From Pseudomonadota bacterium (GTDB lineage: Bacteria > Pseudomonadota > Alphaproteobacteria > Rhizobiales > Pleomorphomonadaceae), in the NCBI GenBank assembly GCA_023436885.1, contig JAEZHI010000041.1, positions 124,001 through 188,000 of the forward strand: a stretch of 64,000 bases of DNA. The letters run 5' to 3'. Below, one piece after another: positions 9,095 to 16,938 of this stretch. The notes beneath the pieces were generated by a model, which did not search any database, had not been told where the DNA came from, and saw only the letters and a program-made list of their open reading frames with translations. Position numbers and translations under genes: made by a program. Within the stretch, counting starts at the first letter, position 1, and each line of letters begins with the position of its first letter.

Positions 9095-9318
9095 TCGAAC
9101 GCGTCCAGGAAGTGGCGAGCGCCACCTACGGCCCGATCGGCCTCGTCAATTTCGAGTTCATCCCGCTGCCCGATGGCCCCGCCATGCAACCGAACTGGGA
9201 CCTCGCCTTTCGCCCGGCACCGGCCGATCCCGACATGTTGAGCGAAGTTCGCGTCAAGGCCATCCAGCGCGCCATCGCCGAGGTGCGCGCCGCCTATCCC
9301 CGCGTGCGTTGGCCCTGA
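9058..9318 (+). CDS. Hypothetical protein, 86 aa
   Basis: The protein is not recognised. It has 86 residues, with an N-terminal helix (MDTLQIITAKLVIERVQEVA) and a second helix near the C-terminus (VRVKAIQRAIAEVRAAYP). It starts inside the end of the preceding gene (37-bp overlap), and CTCTTGCG precedes its ATG. It is the last rightward gene of this pair and is followed within 20 bp by the 3' end of the convergent winged-helix gene. It is probably a prophage accessory protein. Confidence 0.55.
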   Translation: MDTLQIITAKLVIERVQEVASATYGPIGLVNFEFIPLPDGPAMQPNWDLAFRPAPADPDMLSEVRVKAIQRAIAEVRAAYPRVRWP

Positions 9319-9335
9319 TACCTCCCCGCCCTGCG

Positions 9336-9848
9336 TCATGTCGCGCCACCTATCCGTGCCAGAAGCTGGCGCTTGCTCTCCTCGGGCATCGCATAGCCCT
9401 GCCCCCAGATGGTCTCGATCCGTATCTGGAACTTCCTGAGCTTTGCGCGGATCTTGCAGACGAACACATCGACGATCTTCGGCTCGGCGTCCGGCGCCAC
9501 CACGGCGTGAAGATGCGGCTTGGTGCAAGCGCGCGTCTGCATCAGGCATTGCAGAAGGCGGCTTTCGGCCGGCGTCAGGCCGAACTCCATCCGGCACGTG
9601 GCGAGAAAGTCCGGCCGCTCGTTGAGGCGAATGGGTGAGGTGGTCGGCTTGCGCAGCCGCGAACCGGCCGGCCAGTCGGCCGCCGGCATTTCCACGATCA
9701 TCCCGTCCTCCAGCGCCTGCCGCACGATGCCGGCAGCACTGTCGTAGGGGATCTTGAAGGTGCGGCTCAGCGCACCGATCGGCACGCCCTCGTCGGCAAG
9801 GCGCACGATGGAATTACCGACGAAGGTGCCGCGCAAGGGATGATTCAT
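9336..9848 (-). CDS. Winged-helix DNA-binding protein (OmpR-like C-terminal domain), prophage-associated
   Basis: The protein has 170 residues. The first 60 resemble a small helix-turn-helix (IVRLADEGVPIGALSRTFKIPYDSAAGIV). The C-terminal 75 form an OmpR/PhoB-type winged helix: LTPAESRLLQCLMQ, then KIVDVFVCKIRAKLRKFQIRIETIWGQGYAM, where the last part is the recognition helix and wing. No receiver domain is present. It would act as a constitutive DNA-binding regulator. It overlaps the upstream small ORF by ATGA, showing operon structure with the DUF669 gene. Confidence 0.78.
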   Translation of the reverse strand: MNHPLRGTFVGNSIVRLADEGVPIGALSRTFKIPYDSAAGIVRQALEDGMIVEMPAADWPAGSRLRKPTTSPIRLNERPDFLATCRMEFGLTPAESRLLQCLMQTRACTKPHLHAVVAPDAEPKIVDVFVCKIRAKLRKFQIRIETIWGQGYAMPEESKRQLLARIGGAT

Positions 9849-9913
9849 CGGAGTTTCTCCTCGGGAAAGCTCGGCCAGTCGGCCTTGCCGTTGGGCATGG
9901 ATCGGGCGGTCAT
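9845..9913 (-). CDS. Possible 22-aa small ORF coupled to the winged-helix gene
   Basis: The ATG at 9913 opens a 22-codon frame ending in TGA at 9845-9847, which overlaps the ATG of the next gene as ATGA. GGAGA lies 7 bp upstream of its start. The product is MTARSMPNGKADWPSFPEEK plus two residues. The good ribosome site and coupled stop make translation plausible. It may only be a leader peptide that couples translation of the winged-helix gene. No homologue is known to me. Confidence 0.4.
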   Translation of the reverse strand: MTARSMPNGKADWPSFPEEKLR

Positions 9914-9965
9914 CGCCACGTCTCCGGGCAATGCGGTTTGGATCTGGTTGTGAACGCGGAAGAGG

Positions 9966-10403
9966 TTAGGGCGCCGGATCCCAGGGACGACGGCCCGTCA
10001 CACCAGCCCGCGGTGGTGGCTTCGACGCGGCGAGCGGCCGGTAATCCTTGATGATGTTCTGGTCGCCATAGCCGTCGCTGCCCGGCCGGATGTCGACACG
10101 GATCATCACGGGTATGCCGTGCAGTTCCTCGCTGTCGGCGATACCGGAAAGCCCGGCGGCAGTGCACAGGCGGGCCAGCATCTGCTGGGCGATGCGCTGG
10201 GCCGTGGCATTGGCATTGACGATGTTGAAGCGCTCGACCAGTCGCCGCCGACGAGCCTCCCCCGTGATGAGCTCGAACGACAGCTTCAGCATCTCGCCGC
10301 GGCCCGAGGCGGTTGGCACCACGGCGCTCTCCACCACCTTGGCCTGATACTCCCCCTTGGGGATCAGGCCGAATGGAACATCTACAGGCGAAGGCGTAGC
10401 CAT
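9966..10403 (-). CDS. DUF669 family phage protein
   Basis: The 145-residue protein shows the DUF669 pattern: IPKGEYQAKVVESAVVPTASGRGEMLKLSFELITG near the N-terminus, followed by IVNANATAQRIAQQMLARLCTAAGL and a C-terminal IRVDIRPGSDGYGDQNIIKDYRP. DUF669 proteins are found in phages next to replication genes and are thought to bind single-stranded DNA or assist replication, though this is not proven. Here the gene lies upstream of the winged-helix and replication genes on the same strand. The C-terminus is proline/basic-rich. Confidence 0.85.
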   Translation of the reverse strand: MATPSPVDVPFGLIPKGEYQAKVVESAVVPTASGRGEMLKLSFELITGEARRRRLVERFNIVNANATAQRIAQQMLARLCTAAGLSGIADSEELHGIPVMIRVDIRPGSDGYGDQNIIKDYRPLAASKPPPRAGVTGRRPWDPAP

Positions 10404-10438
10404 CGCGATCTCCTTGTCGGCCAGGGTCGCGGGAATAT

Positions 10439-10472
10439 GGGGGAGGCTTCGCCGGAAAGGTGAGCCTCCCCC
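10439..10472. terminator. Strong hairpin between the Cro-like and DUF669 genes
   Basis: GGGGGAGGCT (10439-10448) pairs perfectly with AGCCTCCCCC (10463-10472) around a 14-nt loop. There is no U-tract on either side, so it is not a textbook intrinsic terminator. Placed 36 bp upstream of the DUF669 start and 53 bp after the Cro-like stop, it may attenuate or process the operon transcript. Confidence 0.5.
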
Positions 10473-10524
10473 GCCCCACGACGAGCCCGTCGGCCGTCGA
10501 ATTCCTGTTTGCGAACGCCGCCCA

Positions 10525-10722
10525 TTATCTGGGTCGGCGGGTTCCCTGGCTGAGCGCCGTCTCGACGCGCTCCAAGGTCTTCAGCGTCAGCGTTCCACCG
10601 CTCCGGAGCCGCCCCACGAACTTGCCGTCGTTGACGACGTAGCGGCCAAAGGTGCTCTCGCTGATGTCCCGCGCCTTGCAGTGCTGCTCAATGCGGGAGA
10701 GTAAATCGGTCATCGGGTTCAT
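10525..10722 (-). CDS. Small Cro-like DNA-binding protein
   Basis: The protein has 65 residues from the ATG at 10722, or 62 from the ATG at 10713. The sequence LLSRIEQHCKARDISESTFGRYVVNDGKFVGRLRSGGTLTLKTLERVETAL fits a small helix-turn-helix domain seen in alphaproteobacterial prophages. The gene faces the CI/LexA-like repressor gene, with three operator-like repeats between them, which is the classical cro/cI layout. The longer start at 10758 lies inside an operator and is not used here. Assignment as Cro is by position and size. Confidence 0.65.
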   Translation of the reverse strand: MNPMTDLLSRIEQHCKARDISESTFGRYVVNDGKFVGRLRSGGTLTLKTLERVETALSQGTRRPR

Positions 10723-10735
10723 GCACAGATTGTAA

Positions 10736-10805
10736 TGGGCAAAAATCCCAGCAGTCAATGGGCAAATACCCGTTGACGGGAAGGTCAGGAATGGGCATTA
10801 TCCCA
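10736..10805. promoter_or_regulatory. Three operator-like inverted repeats (cI/cro-type switch)
   Basis: Three related repeats with half-sites GGG/CCC share the opening TGGGCA: TGGGCAAAAATCCCA (10736-10750), TGGGCAAATACCCG (10759-10772) and TGGGCATTATCCCA (10792-10805). They lie entirely between the divergent Cro-like and repressor genes. Site 1 is 14 bp before the Cro-like start, and site 3 ends 3 bp before the repressor start. Repressor binding here would block both promoters. This also argues that the upstream starts that read through the repeats are false. Confidence 0.75.
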
Positions 10806-10808
10806 GCC

Positions 10809-11540
10809 ATGGAACAGACATGGAAAACGCGCCTCGAAAGGCTGATGCGCCTCAAGGGCTTCAACATGAAGTCGCTGTCGCTCAAGGCCGAACTCGGCGA
10901 AACCTATGTGCGGGATATCCTGAAGCGCGGCCGCGATCCGGGCATCGAGAAGATGCGCGCGCTGGCCAATGTGCTGGGCGTCCGGCTCAACGAGATCATG
11001 AACGAGCCCTATACCATCACTCGCGACGGCGAAGATTCGCCGGTTCATGCCCCCTTCGAAGAAGACAGCGATAACGGCTGGAAAGAGGGCTGGCAGGCAC
11101 GCCTGCCCGGTGGCTCGGCCGAGGTCGATGCGCGCGCCGGCGCCGGCGACGGCTCGTCCGGCCAAGTGCTGACGCTGCGGTCCGGCGGCATCCAGTCGGG
11201 TCATCTGGTCACCGGCGAATGGGTCGTGCCGCGCGCCCATCTCGGCGCAAATCCGGCCCGTGTCATCTTCATTCCGGTGATCGGCACGTCGATGCAGCCG
11301 ATCCTCAACCCGTCCGATGTCGTCGCCGTCGACACCACGGTGAGCGACATCAAGGATGCCGAGATCTACGTCATCGACGAGGGCGATGGCCCTTCGGTGA
11401 AGCGCCTGCGCCTCAACCACGACGACAACCCGCGCACCGTCGACATCATCTCCGAAAATATCGCCGTGCCGCCCAAGCGCCGCCCGGCCGAACTGGTGCG
11501 CGTCATCGGGCTCGTCATCGGCAAGTGGTCGAGGATGTGA
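10809..11540 (+). CDS. CI/LexA-like phage repressor (S24 peptidase domain)
   Basis: The protein has 243 residues from the ATG at 10809. The N-terminal domain (about 5-65) is a helix-turn-helix: LMRLKGFNMKSLSLKAELGETYVRDILK, then NVLGVRLNEIM. A linker follows, and then a LexA-type S24 domain (about 135-243) with the serine in GTSMQP (Ser161) and the lysine in SVKRLRL (Lys198), the catalytic dyad for self-cleavage. It would keep the prophage module silent and be cleaved during the SOS response. The Ala-Gly pairs near residues 110-113 are possible cleavage sites. The three operator-like repeats lie immediately upstream. Confidence 0.9.
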   Translation: MEQTWKTRLERLMRLKGFNMKSLSLKAELGETYVRDILKRGRDPGIEKMRALANVLGVRLNEIMNEPYTITRDGEDSPVHAPFEEDSDNGWKEGWQARLPGGSAEVDARAGAGDGSSGQVLTLRSGGIQSGHLVTGEWVVPRAHLGANPARVIFIPVIGTSMQPILNPSDVVAVDTTVSDIKDAEIYVIDEGDGPSVKRLRLNHDDNPRTVDIISENIAVPPKRRPAELVRVIGLVIGKWSRM

Positions 11541-11567
11541 TTGTGCATCAAGGCAAACGCTACAAAT

Positions 11568-11604
11568 AAACAAGGCGTTGGCCCATTGGATCAACGCCTT
11601 GTTT
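11568..11604. terminator. Bidirectional intrinsic terminator after the repressor gene
   Basis: AAACAAGGCGTTG (11568-11580) pairs perfectly over 13 bp with CAACGCCTTGTTT (11592-11604), with an 11-nt loop and T-rich continuation on the + strand and A-rich on the other. It lies between the convergent repressor and cytochrome b561 genes and can stop transcription from both sides. It also marks the right edge of the prophage-like module. Confidence 0.88.
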
Positions 11605-11623
11605 TTATGCGCGCTCACGCCTG

Positions 11624-12193
11624 TCAGGCGCTCTTGCCCACCATCATGGAGCGCAGGGTCGAGTCCTTGTCGATGAAGTGGTGCTTCAGCGCAAACAGCA
11701 GATGGCCGAGGACGACGAGGCCCAGCGCCCAGGACAGGAACCAGTGCGCGCCGGACAGATAGGGCGTCAGTTCGGGATTTTTCGACACGAGACCGGGAAT
11801 GGTGAACAGCCCTGCCACCGGAATTTCATAGCCGGCCGACGAGCTGTTGGCCCAGCCCGACAGCGGAACCGCGATCATCAGGAGATAGAGCGCCGCATGC
11901 CCGAGATGGGTCAGATGCTTCATGATCTGGGGCATGGCGACCAGCTCGGGCGGGCGGTTATAGGCGCGCCAGATCAGGCGGCCGACGATCAGGAACAGTG
12001 TCGTCGTCGCAATCGACTTGTGCAGGGTGATCGCCCAGATCTTCTGCGCGGTTTCCTGGTCGCTCAGCCCATAGTGAAGCATGGAGCCGCCATAGTAACC
12101 AACGAGCCAGGCGACGATGATGATCAGCGCCATCAGCCAGTGAAGCAGCTTGGAGAGACCGTTATAGTCCCGGCTCGGAAGTGTCGCTTGCAT
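11624..12193 (-). CDS. Cytochrome b561 family di-heme membrane protein
   Basis: The 189-residue protein has four predicted membrane helices (LLHWLMALIIIVAWLVGYY, SIATTTLFLIVGRLIWRAY, HLGHAALYLLMIAVPLSGW, HWFLSWALGLVVLGHLLFALKHH). Histidines in HWLMA, TLHKS, LGHAALY and ALKHHFI are placed as the heme ligands of bacterial CybB-type cytochromes. It probably moves electrons between quinol and a periplasmic acceptor such as superoxide. It is transcribed alone, convergent with the phage repressor. An FNR/FixK-like site lies 160 bp upstream. Confidence 0.9.
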   Translation of the reverse strand: MQATLPSRDYNGLSKLLHWLMALIIIVAWLVGYYGGSMLHYGLSDQETAQKIWAITLHKSIATTTLFLIVGRLIWRAYNRPPELVAMPQIMKHLTHLGHAALYLLMIAVPLSGWANSSSAGYEIPVAGLFTIPGLVSKNPELTPYLSGAHWFLSWALGLVVLGHLLFALKHHFIDKDSTLRSMMVGKSA

Positions 12194-12353
12194 GTCATCC
12201 CCGTCACTGTGAATTGCCGATTGTGCGGATTTGCTTGGCGGTTATGCCAGCCCGATCAATTCCACCGAGGAACGACCAGCGCTGCCATCAGGAAATCTTG
12301 CCGCCATTTCCTGAGTTCTGGACGCAACGATAGGGGCGCGATGAGGGCTCGCA

Positions 12354-12367
12354 TTGATCCTTGTCAA
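12354..12367. promoter_or_regulatory. FNR/FixK-like box in a 386-bp gene-free stretch
   Basis: TTGATCCTTGTCAA (12354-12367) matches the TTGAT-N4-ATCAA consensus of alphaproteobacterial FnrL/FixK at 13 of 14 defined or free positions. It lies in the interval 12194-12579, which holds no convincing gene, upstream of the leftward cytochrome b561 gene and the rightward hypothetical gene at 12580. Oxygen-dependent control of the cytochrome would make sense but is inferred. Confidence 0.5.
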
Positions 12368-12579
12368 ATGCATCTATGTCGTAAGTCGAATACCGGACCC
12401 CTCGCACCGGATTCTCCCGCACTTTTTCTGCGGGGCGACCGAGAGAGTGCCTGAGGCGCCGAAACACGGCATTGCCTCGTAATGTCTAAAAAATGGGCTA
12501 TTTCACCAACACAACCAAAGAGAGATAATGGCTTTTAGCCCATCGTGATGGGGCGGACCTGCCCACCGCGTGCCGGCCA

Positions 12580-12969
12580 ATGCCAGAGGAGATCTCCTTG
12601 CTCGATACCGACGCCATCTGGACCCACCGCCTCGCCGCTTACCCGGATCGCTTCAGAGGGCCGAATCTCGAAGGTGAAACGGTGGACGTGACGACGCATG
12701 TCGAGCTGATGGGCCGGGCCGGCGTCTTGCTCGGCGGTATCGACTGCGTCGTCGGCATGGAGCACGACGGCGATGACTGGGAGATCACCGCCGTCAGCTA
12801 TCGCTCTGAATTCGGCGGCCCGAGCCACGATTTCGACGTTGCGCTTCTGAGGTCCCGCGCACCGGACGGCACGCTGGCCGATCTCGCCGAGCGGGAGATC
12901 CTTCGTCTGATCGACGGCCAATACAACACCCTCGCCGACGCCGCGACGCGTCAGGCACGCAACCCCTGA
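12580..12969 (+). CDS. Hypothetical protein, 129 aa
   Basis: The protein is not recognised. It has 129 residues, is acidic and shows no signal peptide or membrane segment. Alternating strands (VDVTTHVELMGRAGVLLGGIDCVV, DDWEITAVSYRSEF) followed by a C-terminal helix (ADLAEREILRLIDGQYNTLADAA) suggest a small alpha/beta domain. Codon use is typical of the genome. It lies 100 bp before the SIMPL-domain gene on the same strand. Confidence 0.55.
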   Translation: MPEEISLLDTDAIWTHRLAAYPDRFRGPNLEGETVDVTTHVELMGRAGVLLGGIDCVVGMEHDGDDWEITAVSYRSEFGGPSHDFDVALLRSRAPDGTLADLAEREILRLIDGQYNTLADAATRQARNP

Positions 12970-13069
12970 GACATTCGGCGATCTGGTCGTCCCACGAATC
13001 CGCCCCATTGTCCGGCGAAGGTTGCGCCATCGGGGCGCTGCCCCGAACGCAAAATAACGGAGACCGACG

Positions 13070-13798
13070 ATGATCGCCCTAACCCGCCCTCTTCTTGTCG
13101 CCGCCGGCCTCGTGCTGTTGCCTGCCGCTGCTTTTGCCGCCGATCCCACGCCGGCCACGCTGACGCTCACCGCCGATGGGGTCGTCAGCGCACCGCCGGA
13201 TACCGCCATCGTCTCGCTCGGCGTGGTGCGTGAAGCGGACACAGCCGACGCGGCTCTCAGCGCCAATAACGCGGCCATGAAGAAGGCGCTCGCCGCCCTG
13301 AAGGACGCCGGCGTCGACGACAAGGACGTCGCCACCTCCTCCTTCACCATCGATCCCGTGATTGTCTACCCGCCGCAGAAACAGGACGGCACGCAGGAAG
13401 CCCCGAAGATCACCGGCTACCGCGTCTCCAATGCCGTCACCGTCAAGCTGCACGACATCGCCAAGGCCGGCGGCCTTCTCGACAAGGTGATCCGCGTCGG
13501 CGCCAACGACGTGCGCGGCGTCAGCTTCATCGTTGACGACCAGGACACCTTGATGGACGAGGCGCGCGTCGCAGCCATGAAGACGCTGGAAACCCGCGCT
13601 GACCTCTATGCCAAGACGGGCGGCTTCACGCTGAAGCGCATCTTGTCCATCTCGGAGGGCGGCGACAACCGTCCGCCCATGCCAATGATGATGGCCAAGG
13701 CAGCTCCGCAGTCGGACTCGGTGCCCTTCGCCGCCGGCGAGCAGGACATCCGCGCCACCGTCAACGTGACCTGGGAAATCGAACCGGCCGCCAAGTAA
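13070..13798 (+). CDS. SIMPL domain-containing periplasmic protein (DUF541)
   Basis: The 242-residue protein has a Sec signal peptide (LLVAAGLVLLPAAAFA, cleaved about residue 23) and then a full DUF541/SIMPL domain: LTLTADGVVSAPPDTAIVSLGVV, KKALAALKDAGVDDKDVATSSFTI, GYRVSNAVTVKLHDIAKAGGLLDKVI and the C-terminal INVTWEIE-like strand. Bacterial relatives such as YggE form oligomeric periplasmic rings and lower oxidative stress, but no enzymatic reaction is established. The product is secreted. The gene appears to be transcribed alone. Confidence 0.9.
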   Translation: MIALTRPLLVAAGLVLLPAAAFAADPTPATLTLTADGVVSAPPDTAIVSLGVVREADTADAALSANNAAMKKALAALKDAGVDDKDVATSSFTIDPVIVYPPQKQDGTQEAPKITGYRVSNAVTVKLHDIAKAGGLLDKVIRVGANDVRGVSFIVDDQDTLMDEARVAAMKTLETRADLYAKTGGFTLKRILSISEGGDNRPPMPMMMAKAAPQSDSVPFAAGEQDIRATVNVTWEIEPAAK

Positions 13799-13852
13799 AC
13801 CCTCGGCGCGCCGGCTGGAGCTATAGTGAGCTCCGACCGGCGCACCCACTCA

Positions 13853-14614
13853 CTATTTGCCGCCGGTGACGTCAAGGAATGTGCCGGTGATGAAGGACGC
13901 CTCGGGGCCGGCCAGCCACAGGATCGCGCGCGCCACCTCTTCCGGCTGGCCGCCGCGCCCCATGGGGATGGAACTTTTGACGCGATCCACCCGCCCCGGC
14001 TCGCCGCCGCTGGCGTGCATCTCGGTGTAGATGTGGCCGGGACGGATGCAGTTGACGCGAATGCCTTCCGCCGCAACCTCCTTGGAGAAGCCGGTCGTGA
14101 ACGTCTCGAGGGCGCCTTTCGAGGCTGCGTAATCGACGTATTCGTTGGGACTGCCGAGCCGGGCGGAGGCGGAGGATATGTTGATCACCACGCCGCCCTT
14201 GCCGCCGTGGCGGTGCGACATGCGCCGCGCCGCCTGCTGCGCGCAGAGGATGGGTCCGATGGCATTGACCGCGAAGATGCGCTGCATGCGCCCGAATTCG
14301 AGATCCTCCAGCCGGGACTGCCGCGCAATGATGCCGGCATTGTTGACCAGCACGTCGATCCGCCCGAACTCACGGTCAATGGCCGCGAACAGTGCAGCGA
14401 CATCATCGGGATTGGCATTGTCGGCCTGCACGGCCAGCGCCCGGCGTCCGGCGGCTTCCACATCGGCCGCCACCGCATGCGCCGCGGCCTCGTGGGCCAC
14501 ATAGCTGATCGCCACGTCATAGCCTGCCGCCGCGGCCAGCCGGGCGGTCGCCGCCCCTATGCCACGGCCGCCGCCGGTGATGAGGATCAGCGGGGTCTCT
14601 CGGTTGGTATCCAT
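13853..14614 (-). CDS. SDR family oxidoreductase (FabG-like)
   Basis: From the ATG at 14614 (GGAGG about 7 bp upstream) the protein has 253 residues. It shows TGGGRGIG near residues 13-20, LVNNAG near 89, a catalytic serine in NISSAS and YAASK (Tyr about 161, Lys 165), followed by the classic VNCIRPG and a C-terminal ITGTFLDVTGG. This is the FabG/glucose-dehydrogenase-like SDR class. The substrate is unknown. The open frame extends 90 codons further upstream, but those residues are not SDR-like. It lies 55 bp downstream of the MFS gene on the same strand and may belong to its operon. Confidence 0.9.
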   Translation of the reverse strand: MDTNRETPLILITGGGRGIGAATARLAAAAGYDVAISYVAHEAAAHAVAADVEAAGRRALAVQADNANPDDVAALFAAIDREFGRIDVLVNNAGIIARQSRLEDLEFGRMQRIFAVNAIGPILCAQQAARRMSHRHGGKGGVVINISSASARLGSPNEYVDYAASKGALETFTTGFSKEVAAEGIRVNCIRPGHIYTEMHASGGEPGRVDRVKSSIPMGRGGQPEEVARAILWLAGPEASFITGTFLDVTGGK

Positions 14615-14669
14615 GTCACGAACCTCCACGTCGGGGATTGAAGAAGAGCCGGACTCGGCGGCGCGCCGA

Positions 14670-15860
14670 TCAGCTCGCAAGCGAAGGGCGTAAGAAAAGC
14701 GCAAGCGGTACGATGACAGCCGCCGTCGCCGCCGCTGCCAGCAGCCCGATGGTTTGGCCGCCGAGGTCGGCGATGGCACCGTAGGCGATTGGTGCCACCC
14801 CGCCCGATCCGATGACAAACGTATAGAAAATGGCAAATGCCCGGCCTGAATCCCCGTTCGCCGCAAGTTCCGGTACGGTTCCATAAAGCACCGATGACGT
14901 GCCGTTCAGGACGACGCCCAACACCGGCAGCACAAGCAGCATGGCCGGAAGCGGTATGAAGAGGGTTGCCACCATCAGCAGTGCCGTGGCGCTTTCGGTC
15001 GCCATCACCGTACCGATGACACCGAGGCGTTCGCCGAGCCGGCCGCAGGTCGCCTTTCCAAAAGCGCCACCAATGAACAGAAGCGCCAGACCAAGCCCCA
15101 CCTCGGGCGATTCACCGCCGCGAAGATGAATCAGGAACGGCAGAAACAGCAGGTAACCCATACGAGTCGCCGTATCGAGCGCACCGATTGTGGCGAGGAG
15201 GGCGAAGCCGGCACGACTGCCGCTGGAAACAACTTTTTCAGGCGCGTGCCAGGAGGGGATGGGCCGTGGGATCAGCCACAACAGAGCGAACGTCAGCGCA
15301 ACCCCGAGCCCGGCCATCAAGCCCAGCACAGGTTGCCAGGCCAGAACGGGCAGCAGGACGGCGATACCGGCGGGCAGTGCCGCTTTTCCGAGGTCGCCTG
15401 AGAAGTTGTAGATGCCAAGCGGGCTCCGCGCAGCTTCCCCATAGCTGTCGATCACGAGCATCGAGGCGCGCGGGTGCTGGATGCTTGACCCGATGCCGGC
15501 CACCGCGAGGCCGACGCAGAGCCCGGGAAGGCCGGTCGCCAGCGCCATGATCAGCAGCCCCGCCGCCGCGATGACAATCGAGAGCATCAGCGCCGTTCGC
15601 GCCGAAGCATTGTCGAGGAGGCGGGCCGTTGGCATCTGCAGACCGCCCATCGTCGCGTAATAGAGCGCGCGAAGGGCGGCAAGCGCCGCGTAGGAAAGGC
15701 CGAATTGCGCCTGCCACGCCGGCAGAAAGGCATAGAGACCATCGGTGTAGCCATCATGCAGCGCGTGAGCGAGGCAGGCGGCCCAGAGGCTGCGCCGTCT
15801 GGTGGCAAGCGGCAGGCCGGGATCATCCGCCGTTTGATTGGGAACCGTTGAGAGAACCAT
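14670..15860 (-). CDS. MFS transporter
   Basis: The 396-residue protein has about 12 hydrophobic helices and a major-facilitator pattern, with AWQAQFGLSYAALAALRALYYATMGGLQMPTARLLD between the first helices. It resembles FSR/YbfB-type efflux MFS proteins, some of which export antimicrobials such as fosmidomycin. The substrate is not determined. It is divergent from a GcvA-type LysR gene with about 78 bp between starts, so the LysR protein probably controls it, possibly together with the SDR downstream. Confidence 0.85.
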   Translation of the reverse strand: MVLSTVPNQTADDPGLPLATRRRSLWAACLAHALHDGYTDGLYAFLPAWQAQFGLSYAALAALRALYYATMGGLQMPTARLLDNASARTALMLSIVIAAAGLLIMALATGLPGLCVGLAVAGIGSSIQHPRASMLVIDSYGEAARSPLGIYNFSGDLGKAALPAGIAVLLPVLAWQPVLGLMAGLGVALTFALLWLIPRPIPSWHAPEKVVSSGSRAGFALLATIGALDTATRMGYLLFLPFLIHLRGGESPEVGLGLALLFIGGAFGKATCGRLGERLGVIGTVMATESATALLMVATLFIPLPAMLLVLPVLGVVLNGTSSVLYGTVPELAANGDSGRAFAIFYTFVIGSGGVAPIAYGAIADLGGQTIGLLAAAATAAVIVPLALFLRPSLAS

Positions 15861-15938
15861 GCTCCGATGATAATAGGAGATAATTCCTCAACAAGACGCC
15901 GATTGATCACGATAAACGTCAGCTTTACTCACGGATTC

Positions 15939-16829
15939 ATGCGACACCTTCCACCCCTCAACGCCCTCAAAGTCTTTGAAATCGCGGCGCAAACCGGCAG
16001 CTATGCCGACGCGGCAGCAGAACTCGGCGTCACCCACGGCGCAGTTAGCCGGCAAATCGCTCTACTGGAAAGCTGGCTGGGGCAACGGTTGTTCATCAAG
16101 GACGGCCGGCGCATGGTCGCAACGCCGATGGCGAAGATTTTCGCTGCCGAGGTTGGCCTTTCGTTCGATCGCCTGGCCATGGCCGCCGACGCCTGTGGCC
16201 GGCCCGGAGCACGCCGTATCCTGCGCGTCAGCGCCCCGACGAGCTTTGCCATGCGCTGGTTGATCCCACGGCTCGATCACTACCACGCCACCCACCCGCA
16301 GGTGGAAGTCGCAGTCACCACTGTCTCAACCGTGCTTGAGGAACTGCGCGGCGGCGTTGACGTGGCGATCCGGCGCGGCGTTGCCCGCGACAACGTCTGG
16401 CCCCAACATGTCGTCGTTCCCGTCCTCGAAGACGTCGACACACTGATCATGAGCCCGGCGCTGTTCGCCGAGCGACCGATCCGGGAGCCGGCCGACATTG
16501 AGGGACACCGCCTGCTTGCCAGCGAAACGCGCCCGGGCGACTGGGCGAACTGGCTCGATGCTGCCGGCCTTCAACACCTCACGGGGCTTCCCCGACAGAT
16601 ATTCGACCATTTCTTCGTGACGCGGCAGGCGGTGGAAGATGGGCTCGGCATCGGCATAGGCCCCCTACCGATGCTGGAGATCGATATTGCCGCCGGCCGG
16701 CTGATGACGCCGCTGCCCGACATCAAGGTTCCGCGAACCGGATACGTCGCCGTCATTCCGCGTCAGGCCGACGCCGGGAGCCTGCTCGCCGGCTTCGTCG
16801 ACTGGCTACAGCAACTCCAGCAAAAGTAG
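15939..16829 (+). CDS. LysR family regulator (GcvA type)
   Basis: From the ATG at 15939 the protein has 296 residues. The first 60 are the LysR winged helix (LPPLNALKVFEIAAQTGSYADAAAELGVTHGAVSRQIALLESWLGQRLF), with the GcvA-type opening 'RHLPPLNAL'. The effector-binding domain follows from about 90. It is divergent from the MFS transporter and likely regulates it. The upstream in-frame extension is rejected because it lacks family similarity. Confidence 0.9.
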   Translation: MRHLPPLNALKVFEIAAQTGSYADAAAELGVTHGAVSRQIALLESWLGQRLFIKDGRRMVATPMAKIFAAEVGLSFDRLAMAADACGRPGARRILRVSAPTSFAMRWLIPRLDHYHATHPQVEVAVTTVSTVLEELRGGVDVAIRRGVARDNVWPQHVVVPVLEDVDTLIMSPALFAERPIREPADIEGHRLLASETRPGDWANWLDAAGLQHLTGLPRQIFDHFFVTRQAVEDGLGIGIGPLPMLEIDIAAGRLMTPLPDIKVPRTGYVAVIPRQADAGSLLAGFVDWLQQLQQK

Positions 16830-16938
16830 GAACCGGTTTTGCGTCCGGAGTTGCGCGAAAACAATGGAACAGAGCATGTTGGCGAACCAGAGTTCGCCAG
16901 ACGTGCTCTTGTCAGCGAGGCGCACGGCGAGGCGGCGG

